Positions 35,192 through 45,120 of a stretch of DNA of 64,000 nucleotides are shown one piece after another. A program made the position numbers and the translations under genes. Origin of the DNA: CAYOSU01 sp964406735 (lineage in GTDB: Bacteria; Bacillota; Clostridia; Christensenellales; CAMQZB01). Below the pieces are notes generated by a model. The model was not told the DNA's origin. It saw only the letters and a list, made by a program, of their open reading frames with translations, and made no database searches. Within the stretch, counting starts at the first letter, position 1, and every line of letters starts with the position of its first letter. The stretch spans positions 36,237-100,236 of the forward strand of contig CAYOSU010000005.1 in NCBI GenBank assembly GCA_964406735.1, in the 5' to 3' direction.

Positions 35192-36442
35192 TTATATCCT
35201 TGTTACGTCGGCGCCCAAGCTCCTCAGCTCGCTTTCGATGCTCTCGTAACCCCTGTCAACGTGGTATACGTCAGATATCTTCGACGTTCCCTCCGCCCTC
35301 ATTGCGGCAAGAACGGTTGCCGCTCCGCCTCGAAGGTCAAAGCATCTCAGCGTCGTGCCGTGCAGGCTCTTTACGCCGTTTATTATCGCGGTCTTGCCGC
35401 GGATCGTTATATCCGCACCCATTCGGATAAGCTCCGACGTGTGGCGGAAGCGGGTCTCGAACATGTTTTCTTCCACGATCGACAGTCCGTCTGATACGCA
35501 GGAAAGCGCTATCATCTGCGCTTGAAGATCGGTCGGAAACCCCGGATACGGCGACGTTATCACGTTTTTTACCGCAATAGGCTCGCCTTTCGATACTAAT
35601 GTTATTTTAGCATTATTTGCGTATATTTTGCAAGCAGTTTCCCTAAGTTTTGATATTATTGCCGAAATATGTCCGTCGTTGATGCTATTTAGCGTTATTT
35701 CACCGCCGCACATAGCACCTGCAATGAGGTAAGTGCCTGCGACTATCCTATCGGGGATAGGGCGATACGCACAAGGGGTAAGGCGTTTTACGCCCTCTAT
35801 TGCGATCTTACTCGTGCCGCCGCCGAATACCTTGCCGCCCATCTTGTTGATGAACGCCGCAAGATCCGCAATTTCAGGCTCAGTTGCGGCGTTTTTTATT
35901 ACCGTTCTTCCCGATATAAGCGTTGCCGCCATCATCAGGTTTTCGGTCGTTCCGACGGAGGGGAAATCGAGCGTTATCTCTGCTCCTTTCATTTCGCTTC
36001 CGTCGCAGATAAGGTAGCCGCCCTCCTCTCTTATTTTTACTCCAAGCCTTTTTAAGCCGTCGATATGTAAGTTTATCGGTCTTAGCCCTATGTCGCAACC
36101 GCCCGGGTACGCTATGACCGCACGCTTGAATTTCGACAGCAACGCACCCAAAAGGAATATCGAGCTTCGCATTTTTCTCGCACGCTCTTCGGATATCGAG
36201 TAGCTTTTTATGCCGCCGGGGTCTACTATCATATCGCCGTTCTCTCTCGCCACCTTGCACCCTAAGTCGCAAAGTATCTCCTGCATCGCCGTTACGTCCG
36301 ATATTTTCGGACACGCTATTATCCTCGACGCACCGTCAGCCATTATGCTTGCCGCAAGAAGGGGCAAAACGGCGTTCTTTGCTGAGTAAATATTAAGCTC
36401 GCCGCACAGCTTTTTGCCGCCGACGACTTTTAGCTTTGACAT
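35192..36442 (-). CDS. murA: UDP-N-acetylglucosamine 1-carboxyvinyltransferase
   Basis: First committed step of peptidoglycan synthesis: adds enolpyruvate from PEP to UDP-GlcNAc. 416 residues; K22-N23 in the substrate site, and the active-site cysteine C116 in PGGCDIGLRP, so it should be sensitive to fosfomycin. Followed 3 nt later by ftsQ. Confidence 0.95.
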   Translation of the reverse strand: MSKLKVVGGKKLCGELNIYSAKNAVLPLLAASIMADGASRIIACPKISDVTAMQEILCDLGCKVARENGDMIVDPGGIKSYSISEERARKMRSSIFLLGALLSKFKRAVIAYPGGCDIGLRPINLHIDGLKRLGVKIREEGGYLICDGSEMKGAEITLDFPSVGTTENLMMAATLISGRTVIKNAATEPEIADLAAFINKMGGKVFGGGTSKIAIEGVKRLTPCAYRPIPDRIVAGTYLIAGAMCGGEITLNSINDGHISAIISKLRETACKIYANNAKITLVSKGEPIAVKNVITSPYPGFPTDLQAQMIALSCVSDGLSIVEENMFETRFRHTSELIRMGADITIRGKTAIINGVKSLHGTTLRCFDLRGGAATVLAAMRAEGTSKISDVYHVDRGYESIESELRSLGADVTRI

Positions 36443-36467
36443 ATCATCCCTCCGTTACGTTCATAGT

Positions 36468-37586
36468 TCATCCTATGGCAAAGCCTTGATTTTTGTGAGA
36501 GCGTGAGAGTATTCCGCCTATCGCCATGAAGACTATTATCTGCGTATTGCCCGACGAGATGAACGGAAGCGGAAGCCCTGTCGGCGGAATACTACCCGTT
36601 ACCACGGCAACGTTTATTATTACCTGTACGGCTATTACGGAAGTTCCGCCAAAGCGCAACATGAAGTCGTAGCGGTCGCTTGACCTTATCGCTTGCCGAA
36701 AACCTGACAGTATCAACAAAAGGTAGCAAGACAAAAGCACGAAACAGCCGAACAGTCCGAACTCCTCCGCTATGACGGAGAAAATGAAGTCCGATTCCGA
36801 AAAAGGTAAAAACTTTTTGGCTTGACGGGAGCTTAAATAACCCGTGCCGAACAATCCGCCGTTTGATATTCCGTACAGCGACTGAATGAGCTGATAACCC
36901 TCTGCCTTGGGGCTTTGCCACGGGTCGAGAAAGGCGGCAAGCCTTGCCATGCGGTAAGGCTCTGCGATTATCAGTATGGGTATCGCCAATACGCCTACGC
37001 CAAAGCCCAAGAGAATAAGCCTTTTATCAAGCCCTGCCGCTATCGCAATAAGAAGTGTTATCAAGGCGATATCGACAGTTACAGAGAGATTCGGTTCGAT
37101 TATTATCAGTGCCGCAAAAGCTCCGCCGACCGCCAATATTGGCAGTATCCCCCTTAAACTCGGCGTATTTTCGTGATGTTTTGCGTAGTATTCCGCTGAA
37201 AAGAGTACCAAAGCGAGCTTGCAAAGCTCTGACGGCTGTATCGTGAAAAAGCCAAAATTCAACCATCTTTTTGCGCCGTAATTTTCTACGCCTATTCCCG
37301 GTACGAATACGAGAGCAAGCAGTATCACACACGCTATCGGGAAAGCGATATATGCCTTTCTAAAATACTTATAGTCGAGATTTTTAGCAATAAAAAAGCC
37401 GATAGTCCCTATTCCGACGCCTACCGCCTGCTTTTTCATGTACAAAAAGCCGTCACCGTACAAGCTGTTTGCCTGGTAGTAGCTTGCTGAATATACCGCC
37501 GCAATGCCGAAAAGGCTTAACGCAAAGACGAGCACACCAACGCAGATCGGCGTTTGGTCTTTATAGGCTTCTGACGATCTCTTCAA
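36468..37586 (-). CDS. ftsW: SEDS peptidoglycan polymerase FtsW/SpoVE
   Basis: Polytopic glycosyltransferase that polymerises lipid II at the septum with its partner PBP. 372 residues, about ten hydrophobic helices; SEDS motifs include FTIQPSELCKLALVLFSAEYYA in outline and PFISSGNTQ near the end. Start chosen at TTG 37586 because GGGGAG lies just upstream; the longest frame would start further inside murD. In sporulators the gene at this position can serve as spoVE. Confidence 0.93.
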   Translation of the reverse strand: MKRSSEAYKDQTPICVGVLVFALSLFGIAAVYSASYYQANSLYGDGFLYMKKQAVGVGIGTIGFFIAKNLDYKYFRKAYIAFPIACVILLALVFVPGIGVENYGAKRWLNFGFFTIQPSELCKLALVLFSAEYYAKHHENTPSLRGILPILAVGGAFAALIIIEPNLSVTVDIALITLLIAIAAGLDKRLILLGFGVGVLAIPILIIAEPYRMARLAAFLDPWQSPKAEGYQLIQSLYGISNGGLFGTGYLSSRQAKKFLPFSESDFIFSVIAEEFGLFGCFVLLSCYLLLILSGFRQAIRSSDRYDFMLRFGGTSVIAVQVIINVAVVTGSIPPTGLPLPFISSGNTQIIVFMAIGGILSRSHKNQGFAIG

Positions 37587-38838
37587 AGCGTTCTCCCCTT
37601 TCCTCGTAGGACGAAAACATATCAAAGCTTGACGTAGCAGGGCTTAGCAAGACGTTACCGCTTTTTATCAGATACCTTGAAAGCAAGACGCATTCTTTTA
37701 AGCTATTAGCCCGCCATATCGCTTTATAGCCGCATCTTTCCGCACTTTCAAGTACTCTATCCGCGTTTTCACCAAAGACGACGACGGCTTTTATTTTGCT
37801 CATATCGGAGCTAAACAGCTCGTCGTAGTCTACACCCTTTTCCTTGCCGCCTAAAATAAGCACGGTATCGCCCTGCATTGCCTCTATCGCAACGAGAGTG
37901 GAGCTTACGTTCGTGCCCTTGGAGTCGTTGTAATACCTGACTTTGTCTATTTCTTTTACGAACGCTATTCTGTGCGGAACGCCGTAGAAGGAGCTTATCG
38001 CACGCTCTATGTAGGTATTCTGAACTTTCAGAAGCTTTGCCATCGTTACGGCGGCAAGAACGTTATCTACGTTATGTCTTCCGACTATCTTTAAGTTGCT
38101 GAGCCCCGTTATATAGTCGCCGTTTCCGAAAACTATGTTGTTTTTATCTAAATGAGCACCGTTGGTCTTCTCAGTTTGAGAGAAATAATATCGCTTTGAC
38201 CTACCGCCGCACTCGTTTTTTAAGCTATCTGGAAGCACCAAAAAGTCTTTCTCGTCCTGGTTTTCGTATATACGCTTCTTTGCCATAAAGTAGCTTTCTT
38301 TCGTCTTATGCCTATCGAGATGATCGGGAGAAAGATTTAATATTGCCGCTATTTTCGGCTTGAAGCCGCTTATTCCCTCAAGCTGAAAGGATGAGCACTC
38401 AACGACCGCTACAAAGTCGTTTTTTGGCTTTATCGCCGTTATCGGAAAGCCTATATTTCCGCACAAAGCACTTTCTTTTCCCTCTTCTTTGAGCATCTTT
38501 GAGAGCAATGTTACCGTCGTCGTCTTTCCGTTAGTACCCGTTACCGCGACTATATCGCAGCTAAAAAAGCTCGCTCCGTATTCAAGCTCGGATATTACGT
38601 TTATATCATGGCTTTTGAGAAAACCGACAAGCTCTATATCAAGCGGAACGCCGGGAGATATTACCGCAAGAGATATTTTGTTGCCGCTTATCAGCTCCTT
38701 TATCTCGCTTTCAGTCAGGTAGCCGCTTTTTTGATCGTATATATACGCTTTTCTGCCTTGCTCTATTACCTTTTTTGCGACCGCTTTGCCGCTTTGTCCG
38801 TAGCCTATTACCAAAACGCCGTTATCTGAATATTCCAT
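37561..38838 (-). CDS. murD: UDP-N-acetylmuramoyl-L-alanine--D-glutamate ligase
   Basis: Cytoplasmic Mur ligase adding D-Glu to UDP-MurNAc-L-Ala. 425 residues: N-terminal Rossmann VIGYGQSGKA, ATP loop GTNGKTTTVTLL (about 97-108), and the central NLSPDHLDRH motif. GGAGG ribosome site; overlaps the mraY end by 17 nt. Confidence 0.95.
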   Translation of the reverse strand: MEYSDNGVLVIGYGQSGKAVAKKVIEQGRKAYIYDQKSGYLTESEIKELISGNKISLAVISPGVPLDIELVGFLKSHDINVISELEYGASFFSCDIVAVTGTNGKTTTVTLLSKMLKEEGKESALCGNIGFPITAIKPKNDFVAVVECSSFQLEGISGFKPKIAAILNLSPDHLDRHKTKESYFMAKKRIYENQDEKDFLVLPDSLKNECGGRSKRYYFSQTEKTNGAHLDKNNIVFGNGDYITGLSNLKIVGRHNVDNVLAAVTMAKLLKVQNTYIERAISSFYGVPHRIAFVKEIDKVRYYNDSKGTNVSSTLVAIEAMQGDTVLILGGKEKGVDYDELFSSDMSKIKAVVVFGENADRVLESAERCGYKAIWRANSLKECVLLSRYLIKSGNVLLSPATSSFDMFSSYEERGERFEEIVRSL

Positions 38839-39823
38839 CGTTACCTCCGAATACGGAAAAAAGAACTAAAACCGCCGCAACTATCGTTACAAGAGCGTAT
38901 ATCGCTACTATCCTATTCTCGTGCAAGCCCTTTTTCTGCAAGTGGTGATGCAAAGGAGCCATCAGAAATATTCGCTTTCCACCCGTTATTTTGAAATAAA
39001 CGACCTGCAATATATCCGAAAGCCCGGTAATTACGTACGCTATGCCTATTATCGGAATAAAAAGCGTTAAGCCCGTAGATACCGTCATTGCGGACAAAAA
39101 CGCACCCAAAAACAGCGAGCCGACATCTCCCATAAATACGTATGCGGGAAAGCAGTTGACTATGAAATAGGAAAGCAGGCTTCCGACCAACGAAAGCGAA
39201 AGCACCGTTACGCTATTCAGCTCATTTTCTCCTATTTTTAATCCGAAAAAGGCGTATAACAACGCAGTCAAAAGAGCGAAAAAGAAGACGTTTATGCCAG
39301 ATACCGAGACGCAAAGTCCGTCTAAGCCGTCGGTAAGATTTACGGTGTTTATTATTGCGATAAAGGCAAAGGCGTTTATTGCAAGCGAAAAATAGCCAAG
39401 GTCAACGTATTCGTTCAAAAAGGGAACAAACATATCTCCGCCAAGCCGAGAGTAGGCAAAAATCGAGCAGGCTACCGCTCCGACGAGCTGAAATATCACC
39501 TTTTGATAGGGCTTTAAGCCCTCGTTCTTTTTGTAGCGGACCTTGATAAAATCGTCGAGAAAGCCTATCAACGCTCCGAAAAGAGCGATAGCGACGATGA
39601 AAAGCGATAGCGTATCGCCATGCCACATCGCAAAAAACGTCGCTATACTTCCGATGATGAATATAAAGCCGCCCATAGTCGGCGTGCCGTTTTTACTCTC
39701 GTGTTCAGTTACGTAGACTAAAACGGTCTGGCGAAGGTCTCGCTTTCTCAACATTGGGATAATTATGCTCGACGCTAAAAGCGAAAGGACTATCGAGCAG
39801 ACCACGCAAAGAAGATAACTCAT
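38822..39823 (-). CDS. mraY: Phospho-N-acetylmuramoyl-pentapeptide transferase
   Basis: Makes lipid I from UDP-MurNAc-pentapeptide and undecaprenyl phosphate. 333 residues with about ten membrane helices; motifs DDFIKV, NTVNLTDGLDGL and PLHHHLQKKG are present. Overlaps murE by 4 nt. In most dcw clusters murF lies between murE and mraY; here it is absent. Confidence 0.96.
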   Translation of the reverse strand: MSYLLCVVCSIVLSLLASSIIIPMLRKRDLRQTVLVYVTEHESKNGTPTMGGFIFIIGSIATFFAMWHGDTLSLFIVAIALFGALIGFLDDFIKVRYKKNEGLKPYQKVIFQLVGAVACSIFAYSRLGGDMFVPFLNEYVDLGYFSLAINAFAFIAIINTVNLTDGLDGLCVSVSGINVFFFALLTALLYAFFGLKIGENELNSVTVLSLSLVGSLLSYFIVNCFPAYVFMGDVGSLFLGAFLSAMTVSTGLTLFIPIIGIAYVITGLSDILQVVYFKITGGKRIFLMAPLHHHLQKKGLHENRIVAIYALVTIVAAVLVLFSVFGGNDGIFR

Positions 39824-41262
39824 AGCTTTCCTAATATCCTTTGAATAGCTTTTTTGTCGGAAAAAGGTAGCTTTTTGCCAGATATTTCGACGTATTCTTC
39901 TGCACCCTTCCCCGAGACGATAATAGTATCGTCCTTTTGCGCAGTTTTTATCGCAAAGGCGATTGCATCCTCTCTATCCTCGATCAAAACGAAGTCCCCT
40001 TTCTCTTCCACTACGCCTTTTTCAATGTCGTGCATTATATCGGACGGCTTTTCGTATCGAGGGTTGTCGCTCGTAATTACCGTAATATCTGCGTATTTGC
40101 CGCAGATCCTGCCGTATATCTCTCGCTTACCCTTATCTCTGTCGCCGCCTGCGCCTATTACTACGATAAGTCTGCCGCTTTTCTCTATCTCTGTGAGCGA
40201 CCTTTTTAACGCATCGGGCGTATGGGCGTAATCGACAAAGATATTTATGCCGCTCCCCTCAACTTTCTCCATTCTTCCCGACGGCAAAGAAAGAGCGTTG
40301 AGCGCACTAAACACAGGCTTTTCGAGAAGTCCGAAGGCTATTGCAGAAAGCGCCGCAGTCATCATATTTTCTATATTGAACTTCCCTATTACGCAAGAAT
40401 TTTTGACGTTATACCGCCCGTCAGGAGAAATTATCCCAAACGCAACACCGTCTATATCGTTACAAACGCCTTTGACTACATAGCGTTTTTCGAGAAGACG
40501 TTGACCGTCAATATCGCTACCGTTTTCGGCTATTTCATACGTAAAAGCGTTGAAAATATCGCTATTTTGGAGTATTTTGGCGTAACTATTCCGTAAAACG
40601 AATTGTTTTGCGTATAATTTTGTAAACAGTGCCTTTTTGGCATTGGCGTATGCGACTTCCGCTTTGAAGTAATCCAAGTGGTCTCTTGCGATATTCGTGA
40701 GCGCCGCTACCTCTGCCCTTATGCCGCAAAGCTTTTTTAAGTATACGGCGTGAGCGGAAGCCTCCATAACCACCGTACGAGCGCCGAGAAGATATACCTT
40801 TTGCAACAGTCTATGCAATACGTGGGGATCGGGAGTTGTCATTGAAAAGGACTCGCAAAAGTCTTTATACTTGCAACCGTCAGTTCCGATGACGCATACT
40901 TCTTCCCCTATCGCCTTGAATATCTGCGATATGAAATACGTCGTTGTCGTCTTTCCGCTCGTGCCACTCACGAAGATGAACTTCATCTTATCGGATACGT
41001 TGCCGTAAAAGGCTTTTGAAATTAGTGCGTAATCTTCACGGAAGTTATCTGAATACACTACATCGGCATCACCGAAGTTTGCTTCAAGACTTTCCGTTAA
41101 AACGAGAGTTCTTTTTGTAAGCGTTTTGAGGCTTTCGGCGTTTTTGGCACAGTTTGCCTTTGTTAACACTAAAAGCTTATCGCTTGCATCGCTAAGGTCG
41201 GTCGTTATGCCATCTATCCCTTTTTCCTTTATCTTTCGTAGAAGCTCCTCACATTTTGTCAT
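39820..41262 (-). CDS. murE: UDP-MurNAc-tripeptide synthetase, meso-DAP type
   Basis: Adds the third amino acid of the stem peptide. 480 residues; ATP loop GTSGKTTTTYF (about 109-119), and the specificity motif DNPR (in TSDNPRYEKP), which indicates meso-diaminopimelate rather than lysine. AAGGAG ribosome site, 10 nt after spoVD. Confidence 0.95.
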   Translation of the reverse strand: MTKCEELLRKIKEKGIDGITTDLSDASDKLLVLTKANCAKNAESLKTLTKRTLVLTESLEANFGDADVVYSDNFREDYALISKAFYGNVSDKMKFIFVSGTSGKTTTTYFISQIFKAIGEEVCVIGTDGCKYKDFCESFSMTTPDPHVLHRLLQKVYLLGARTVVMEASAHAVYLKKLCGIRAEVAALTNIARDHLDYFKAEVAYANAKKALFTKLYAKQFVLRNSYAKILQNSDIFNAFTYEIAENGSDIDGQRLLEKRYVVKGVCNDIDGVAFGIISPDGRYNVKNSCVIGKFNIENMMTAALSAIAFGLLEKPVFSALNALSLPSGRMEKVEGSGINIFVDYAHTPDALKRSLTEIEKSGRLIVVIGAGGDRDKGKREIYGRICGKYADITVITSDNPRYEKPSDIMHDIEKGVVEEKGDFVLIEDREDAIAFAIKTAQKDDTIIVSGKGAEEYVEISGKKLPFSDKKAIQRILGKL

Positions 41263-41272
41263 AGACGCTCCT

Positions 41273-42988
41273 TTATTTTATCGATACTATACCCTCTATT
41301 ATCTCCTTTGCAATTGGTGCGGCGACCGTCGAGCCGTAATAACCGCCGATCGGTTCGTCAACGAGAACTAAGAGTATATACTTCGGGCTTTCTACGGGAA
41401 AAAAGCCTACGAATGACGAGACGTATTTCCCCTGGGATATTCTGCCGTTCTCATATTTTTGCGCAGTGCCCGTCTTGCCGCCGACCGTTATTCCCTCAAC
41501 CTTGGCGTTCTTGCCTCCGCCCTCTTCGACGACGGAATGCAGGTATTCACGCATTATCTCGCTCGTTTTGGACGATATGGGACGAGAGACCACCTTTGGC
41601 GTTGAGGTATACAGCGTTTTGCCGTTTGAGCTTACGCTTTTTATCAGCCGTGGCTGATACAGTTTGCCGCCGTTTATCGCCGCATTGGTGGCGCAAATAA
41701 GCTGCAAGGGCGTTACGGCAATCGTCTGGCCGAAGCCTATTCTTGCGACGTCGCAGTTTTTTGCCGTCGCTTTTTGAAGTATCATGCCGCTCTCCTCGCC
41801 AATAAAATCTATACCGCTCTGTTTGCCGTAGCCGAACGCTTCTAAGTATTCGTATACAGTATCTTTTCCCAAACTCGTTGCGATATCTACGAAAACGGGG
41901 TTACAGCTGTTTTGCAGTGCCTCTTTCAGCCTTTCGTTCGAGTGCTTGCCGTTATCGTGCTTCGTCCAGCATTTTATCTTCTGTCCGTCTATTACACGTA
42001 TTCCGCTCGAAGAAAAAACGTGGTCGAGCGAAAACGCTTTTTTATTGCCCTTGCCGTATTCCTCTATATTCATTGCGGCGGTCAGCACCTTGAACGTAGA
42101 ACCGGGCTCGTATATATCGGAAATGAGTCTATTGCGGGAAAGGGAAAACAGCTGCGTCAGATCGTCTCTCGGAAGATCGTTCAGGTCAAGAGTCGGCAAG
42201 GAAGCCATTGCGAGTATCTCGCCGCTGTCGACTTCCATGACTATCGCAGACGCAGATCTCGGTGTGTAGGCTATCATTGCTCGCTTTAAGGCGTTTTCGG
42301 CGATCGACTGTATCTCATATGAGAGCGTAAGCGTTACGTCAAGTCCGTCTACGCCCTTCTGAACGTAAGTCGTGCCGTCTTTCAGCTCTATGCCGAGAAG
42401 GTCGGTCTCGGTAAGTATCCTCCCGTTCTCGCCAGAAAGCAGGTCATCGTAGTATTTCTCTACGCCGCTTTGACCTACGCCGTCTATCGACGTGAATCCT
42501 ATTACCTGAGCTGCAAGGGAATTATATGGATAGCTGCGAGTTGATGAAATGGAATAGTACACGCCGTCAATTTTGAGCGACAGCACCCTTTTCATCCTGT
42601 CCTCGTCTACTGAAAGTGCGAGAGTAAACTCGGAGGTCGTCTTTTTCGTGAGCTTTTGATACAGCTTTTGTTCGTCAAGCTCCAACACCTCTGCAAGCTC
42701 TCTTGCAGCAGTCTCTTCGTCCTTTATCATACGAGGGCGGACGTATATATCGTACGAGGTCTTTGATCTCGCTAAAACTACGCCGTTTCTATCCGTTATA
42801 TCACCTCTAAGTGCCCTTATCGGAAGGTCTCGGGTCCACTGATCAAGCGCCAAGCCTTGCATTTTTTCGTACGAGAAGACCTGCAAGTATATCAGTCTTG
42901 AAAACAAGAGCAAAAATAAAAAGGTTACTGCAAGCGTGATCGCAAGTAACCTCTTTCGTAAAGTATATATGCTGTTATACTCTTTTAT
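41273..42988 (-). CDS. spoVD: SpoVD/PBP2-type transpeptidase with apparent ATA start
   Basis: Class B penicillin-binding protein. 571 residues: membrane anchor with LRKRLLAITLAVTFLFLLLF (about 10-29), dimerisation domain, and transpeptidase motifs STFK, SCN and KTGT. No PASTA domain at the C-terminus, unlike Bacillus SpoVD. The open frame has no ATG, GTG or TTG before a TTG (42913) that lies inside the membrane helix. The ATA at 42986-42988 sits 9 nt after a perfect GGAGG and restores alignment with the SpoVD N-terminus (VRKRLL). I therefore place the start there; a sequencing error cannot be excluded. Confidence 0.85.
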   Translation of the reverse strand: MKEYNSIYTLRKRLLAITLAVTFLFLLLFSRLIYLQVFSYEKMQGLALDQWTRDLPIRALRGDITDRNGVVLARSKTSYDIYVRPRMIKDEETAARELAEVLELDEQKLYQKLTKKTTSEFTLALSVDEDRMKRVLSLKIDGVYYSISSTRSYPYNSLAAQVIGFTSIDGVGQSGVEKYYDDLLSGENGRILTETDLLGIELKDGTTYVQKGVDGLDVTLTLSYEIQSIAENALKRAMIAYTPRSASAIVMEVDSGEILAMASLPTLDLNDLPRDDLTQLFSLSRNRLISDIYEPGSTFKVLTAAMNIEEYGKGNKKAFSLDHVFSSSGIRVIDGQKIKCWTKHDNGKHSNERLKEALQNSCNPVFVDIATSLGKDTVYEYLEAFGYGKQSGIDFIGEESGMILQKATAKNCDVARIGFGQTIAVTPLQLICATNAAINGGKLYQPRLIKSVSSNGKTLYTSTPKVVSRPISSKTSEIMREYLHSVVEEGGGKNAKVEGITVGGKTGTAQKYENGRISQGKYVSSFVGFFPVESPKYILLVLVDEPIGGYYGSTVAAPIAKEIIEGIVSIK

Positions 42989-42993
42989 CTCGT

Positions 42994-43638
42994 TTAGCCT
43001 CCGATGACAGAACTTATATTGTCACAGAGTTTGTCAAACCAATTGGTCGTGAACGTCTTCGTCTCCTGAACTCTCATACCGGGAACGCTCATTCCGATAA
43101 CGGTAGCCTGCGTTTCGGTCATATCAAGAGTGGTCGTTGCCAAGGTCTGTATTCTTTCGGCATCGGTAAGAGCGGAAAGCTCGGATACCTTCGTCGCATA
43201 TTCTGCGGAAAGCATCGTTACCTTGTCGTTGAGCGCAGCGTTTTTCGTGTTGACTGCCGTTATAGCGTTGGCGTTCAACGCAATTACTGCGATGAGCGCT
43301 ACTACGACTAAGCAATACGCACAGCACATCAAAACGTTCTTTGCTTTTACCTTCTCTCTCGGAGCAACGCCTGCGATCTCCTTGTTCTGAGCCTTGGCAG
43401 CCTTGGAATAGTTATCCGAAACCTGCAAACGCTTGGAATTGGGAATGAGATCTACGCCGCTCGTTGTAGAGGTCTTAGGAGCTACTACTTCGGACGTATT
43501 TACACTTTCGATCCTGTCGAAGCTATTGGTCAAAAGCTTTTCGTCGCTCGTCAAATCAACAGCTCTTTCGTCTCTTCTGAGTTCAAATGAACCATAGCGA
43601 TCGTTTCTAGTTCTGATCTCGCGTTCTGTCGTTAACAT
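42994..43638 (-). CDS. ftsL: FtsL-like septum protein
   Basis: 214 residues: a long polar cytoplasmic region (about 100), one membrane helix (VLMCCAYCLVVVALIAVIAL) and a short outer coiled coil. Position between rsmH and spoVD and topology identify it as FtsL; sequence similarity in this family is always weak. ATG 43638 is preferred (11 nt after GGAG); ATG 43647 is 2 nt from it and less likely. Confidence 0.75.
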   Translation of the reverse strand: MLTTEREIRTRNDRYGSFELRRDERAVDLTSDEKLLTNSFDRIESVNTSEVVAPKTSTTSGVDLIPNSKRLQVSDNYSKAAKAQNKEIAGVAPREKVKAKNVLMCCAYCLVVVALIAVIALNANAITAVNTKNAALNDKVTMLSAEYATKVSELSALTDAERIQTLATTTLDMTETQATVIGMSVPGMRVQETKTFTTNWFDKLCDNISSVIGG

Positions 43639-43658
43639 TTTATTCATTGCTCCTTTAT

Positions 43659-44636
43659 TTAATGCCTTATCATTTTTCCGCCCCTTGTCGGTTCGCAACG
43701 CTCTGCTACGCGAAGCTTTGCCGAGGCGGCTCTTTTATTGCTTTCTAATTCTTCTTTGCCTGCTATTATAGGCTTTTTTGTGATTATCTCACACTCTTTT
43801 ACCTTGTCGCATACGCATATCGGCAACGATCTGTCGCATACGCAGTCGGTCTCAAGCTCTTTGAATAGATTTTTGATTATCCTATCCTCTAAGGAATGGA
43901 AGGTTATTACGCATATCCTGCCGCCTATATTGAGACGATGGAATATTTTGTTGACCGATTCTTTGAGATTGACTATCTCGCCGTTTACCTCTATCCTTAT
44001 CGCTTGGAACACCCTCTTTGCCGGATGTCCGTCGGTCTGAAATTTCTTCGGTATGGTGTTCTCGATTATATCTACAAGCTCACCTGTCGTTTCGATCTTC
44101 TTAATAGCTCGCCGCCTATCTATCTCCTCGGCGATCTTTCTTGAAAACCGTTCCTCTCCGTACTCGGAAAATATCCTTTGCAGCTCGTCCTTTTTGTAGC
44201 CGTTGACTACGTCCATCGCAGACAGGCTTTGGGACTTGTCCATCCTCATATCAAGAAGGCTGTCCTTGCTCCTATACGAGAAGCCTCTGTCAAAGTCGTC
44301 GAGCTGGTGGGACGATACCCCCAAGTCGAGAAGCGCACCGTCTATCTTCTCTATCCCTAAGATGTCAAGCGCAAGCGGAGCGTTCAGGTAATCCGTTCGT
44401 ATTGCCGTAAACCTATCCTTGAACGGTTCGAGACGGTTGGTTGCGTACTCTATCGCTTCCTCGTCCTTATCAAGACCTATTACCCTGCCGTTTGGGGACG
44501 ACATCTTCAACATGAGTTCGGAATGACCTCCGCCACCTAACGTACAGTCAAGGTAAATTCCTCCGCTCTTCGGATCAAGAAGCTCCATGACCTCCGTTGC
44601 CATTATCGGCTTGTGGTAGGTTGTTTCCTTTCTCAT
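43659..44636 (-). CDS. rsmH: 16S rRNA (cytosine(1402)-N4)-methyltransferase
   Basis: Methylates C1402 of 16S rRNA. 325 residues; SAM motif LDCTLGGGGHSELML (about 29-43), and the GALLDLGVSSHQLDD and ITFHSLEDRI motifs. Second gene of the dcw cluster as usual. Confidence 0.97.
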   Translation of the reverse strand: MRKETTYHKPIMATEVMELLDPKSGGIYLDCTLGGGGHSELMLKMSSPNGRVIGLDKDEEAIEYATNRLEPFKDRFTAIRTDYLNAPLALDILGIEKIDGALLDLGVSSHQLDDFDRGFSYRSKDSLLDMRMDKSQSLSAMDVVNGYKKDELQRIFSEYGEERFSRKIAEEIDRRRAIKKIETTGELVDIIENTIPKKFQTDGHPAKRVFQAIRIEVNGEIVNLKESVNKIFHRLNIGGRICVITFHSLEDRIIKNLFKELETDCVCDRSLPICVCDKVKECEIITKKPIIAGKEELESNKRAASAKLRVAERCEPTRGGKMIRH

Positions 44637-44670
44637 AGCGTTTTTGTCTTCCTCCGCTAAATTACTACCC

Positions 44671-45093
44671 TTAAATCTTGCTTCCGAGCGTCTGTACCAG
44701 TTCGTTCAGATTCTTGTTCGTTGAACGCTCTTCGTGAGCCTTTTCGCTCCAGATCTCGATCCTGTCGATGACGCCTTTTATTACGACGTTCTTCTCTATG
44801 CCTGCGTAATCTTTCAACGCCTGAGGCAAAACGAAGCGACCTTGCGAATCTTCCTCGATCGGGAATGCGTTTGATATAAGCTCGACGAGAGACCTTTGTG
44901 CCTCTACGTCCGTAAGCGGTACGTTTGCGTTCTCTTCACAGAACTTCCTGAAACGCTCTTCCGAATATATGAGTACAGTATTGTCGAAGCCTTTCATACA
45001 GAAAAAGCTGCCGCCAAGCTCTCCACGGAGCTTTGCCGGAAGTCTTAATCTTCCCTTGTCGTCAAGTTGATGAAAGTAAATTCCGAAAAACAT
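44671..45093 (-). CDS. mraZ: Transcriptional regulator MraZ
   Basis: AbrB-type ring-forming DNA-binding protein that controls the dcw cluster. 140 residues with two repeats; DDKGRLRLPAKLR (about 10-22) and EDSQGRFVLPQALKDY (about 82-97) are the two DNA-binding motifs. Four TGGTT direct repeats overlap its promoter, which indicates self-repression. Confidence 0.96.
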   Translation of the reverse strand: MFFGIYFHQLDDKGRLRLPAKLRGELGGSFFCMKGFDNTVLIYSEERFRKFCEENANVPLTDVEAQRSLVELISNAFPIEEDSQGRFVLPQALKDYAGIEKNVVIKGVIDRIEIWSEKAHEERSTNKNLNELVQTLGSKI

Positions 45094-45120
45094 ACCTTAC
45101 TCCTATAGTTTTGTAAGTCT

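Noticed and set aside
42913..42988. FtsL-SpoVD fusion by frameshift instead of an ATA start
   Set aside because: A fusion would put the cytoplasmic N-terminus of the PBP after the outer domain of FtsL, which is topologically unreasonable; no slippery site was seen.
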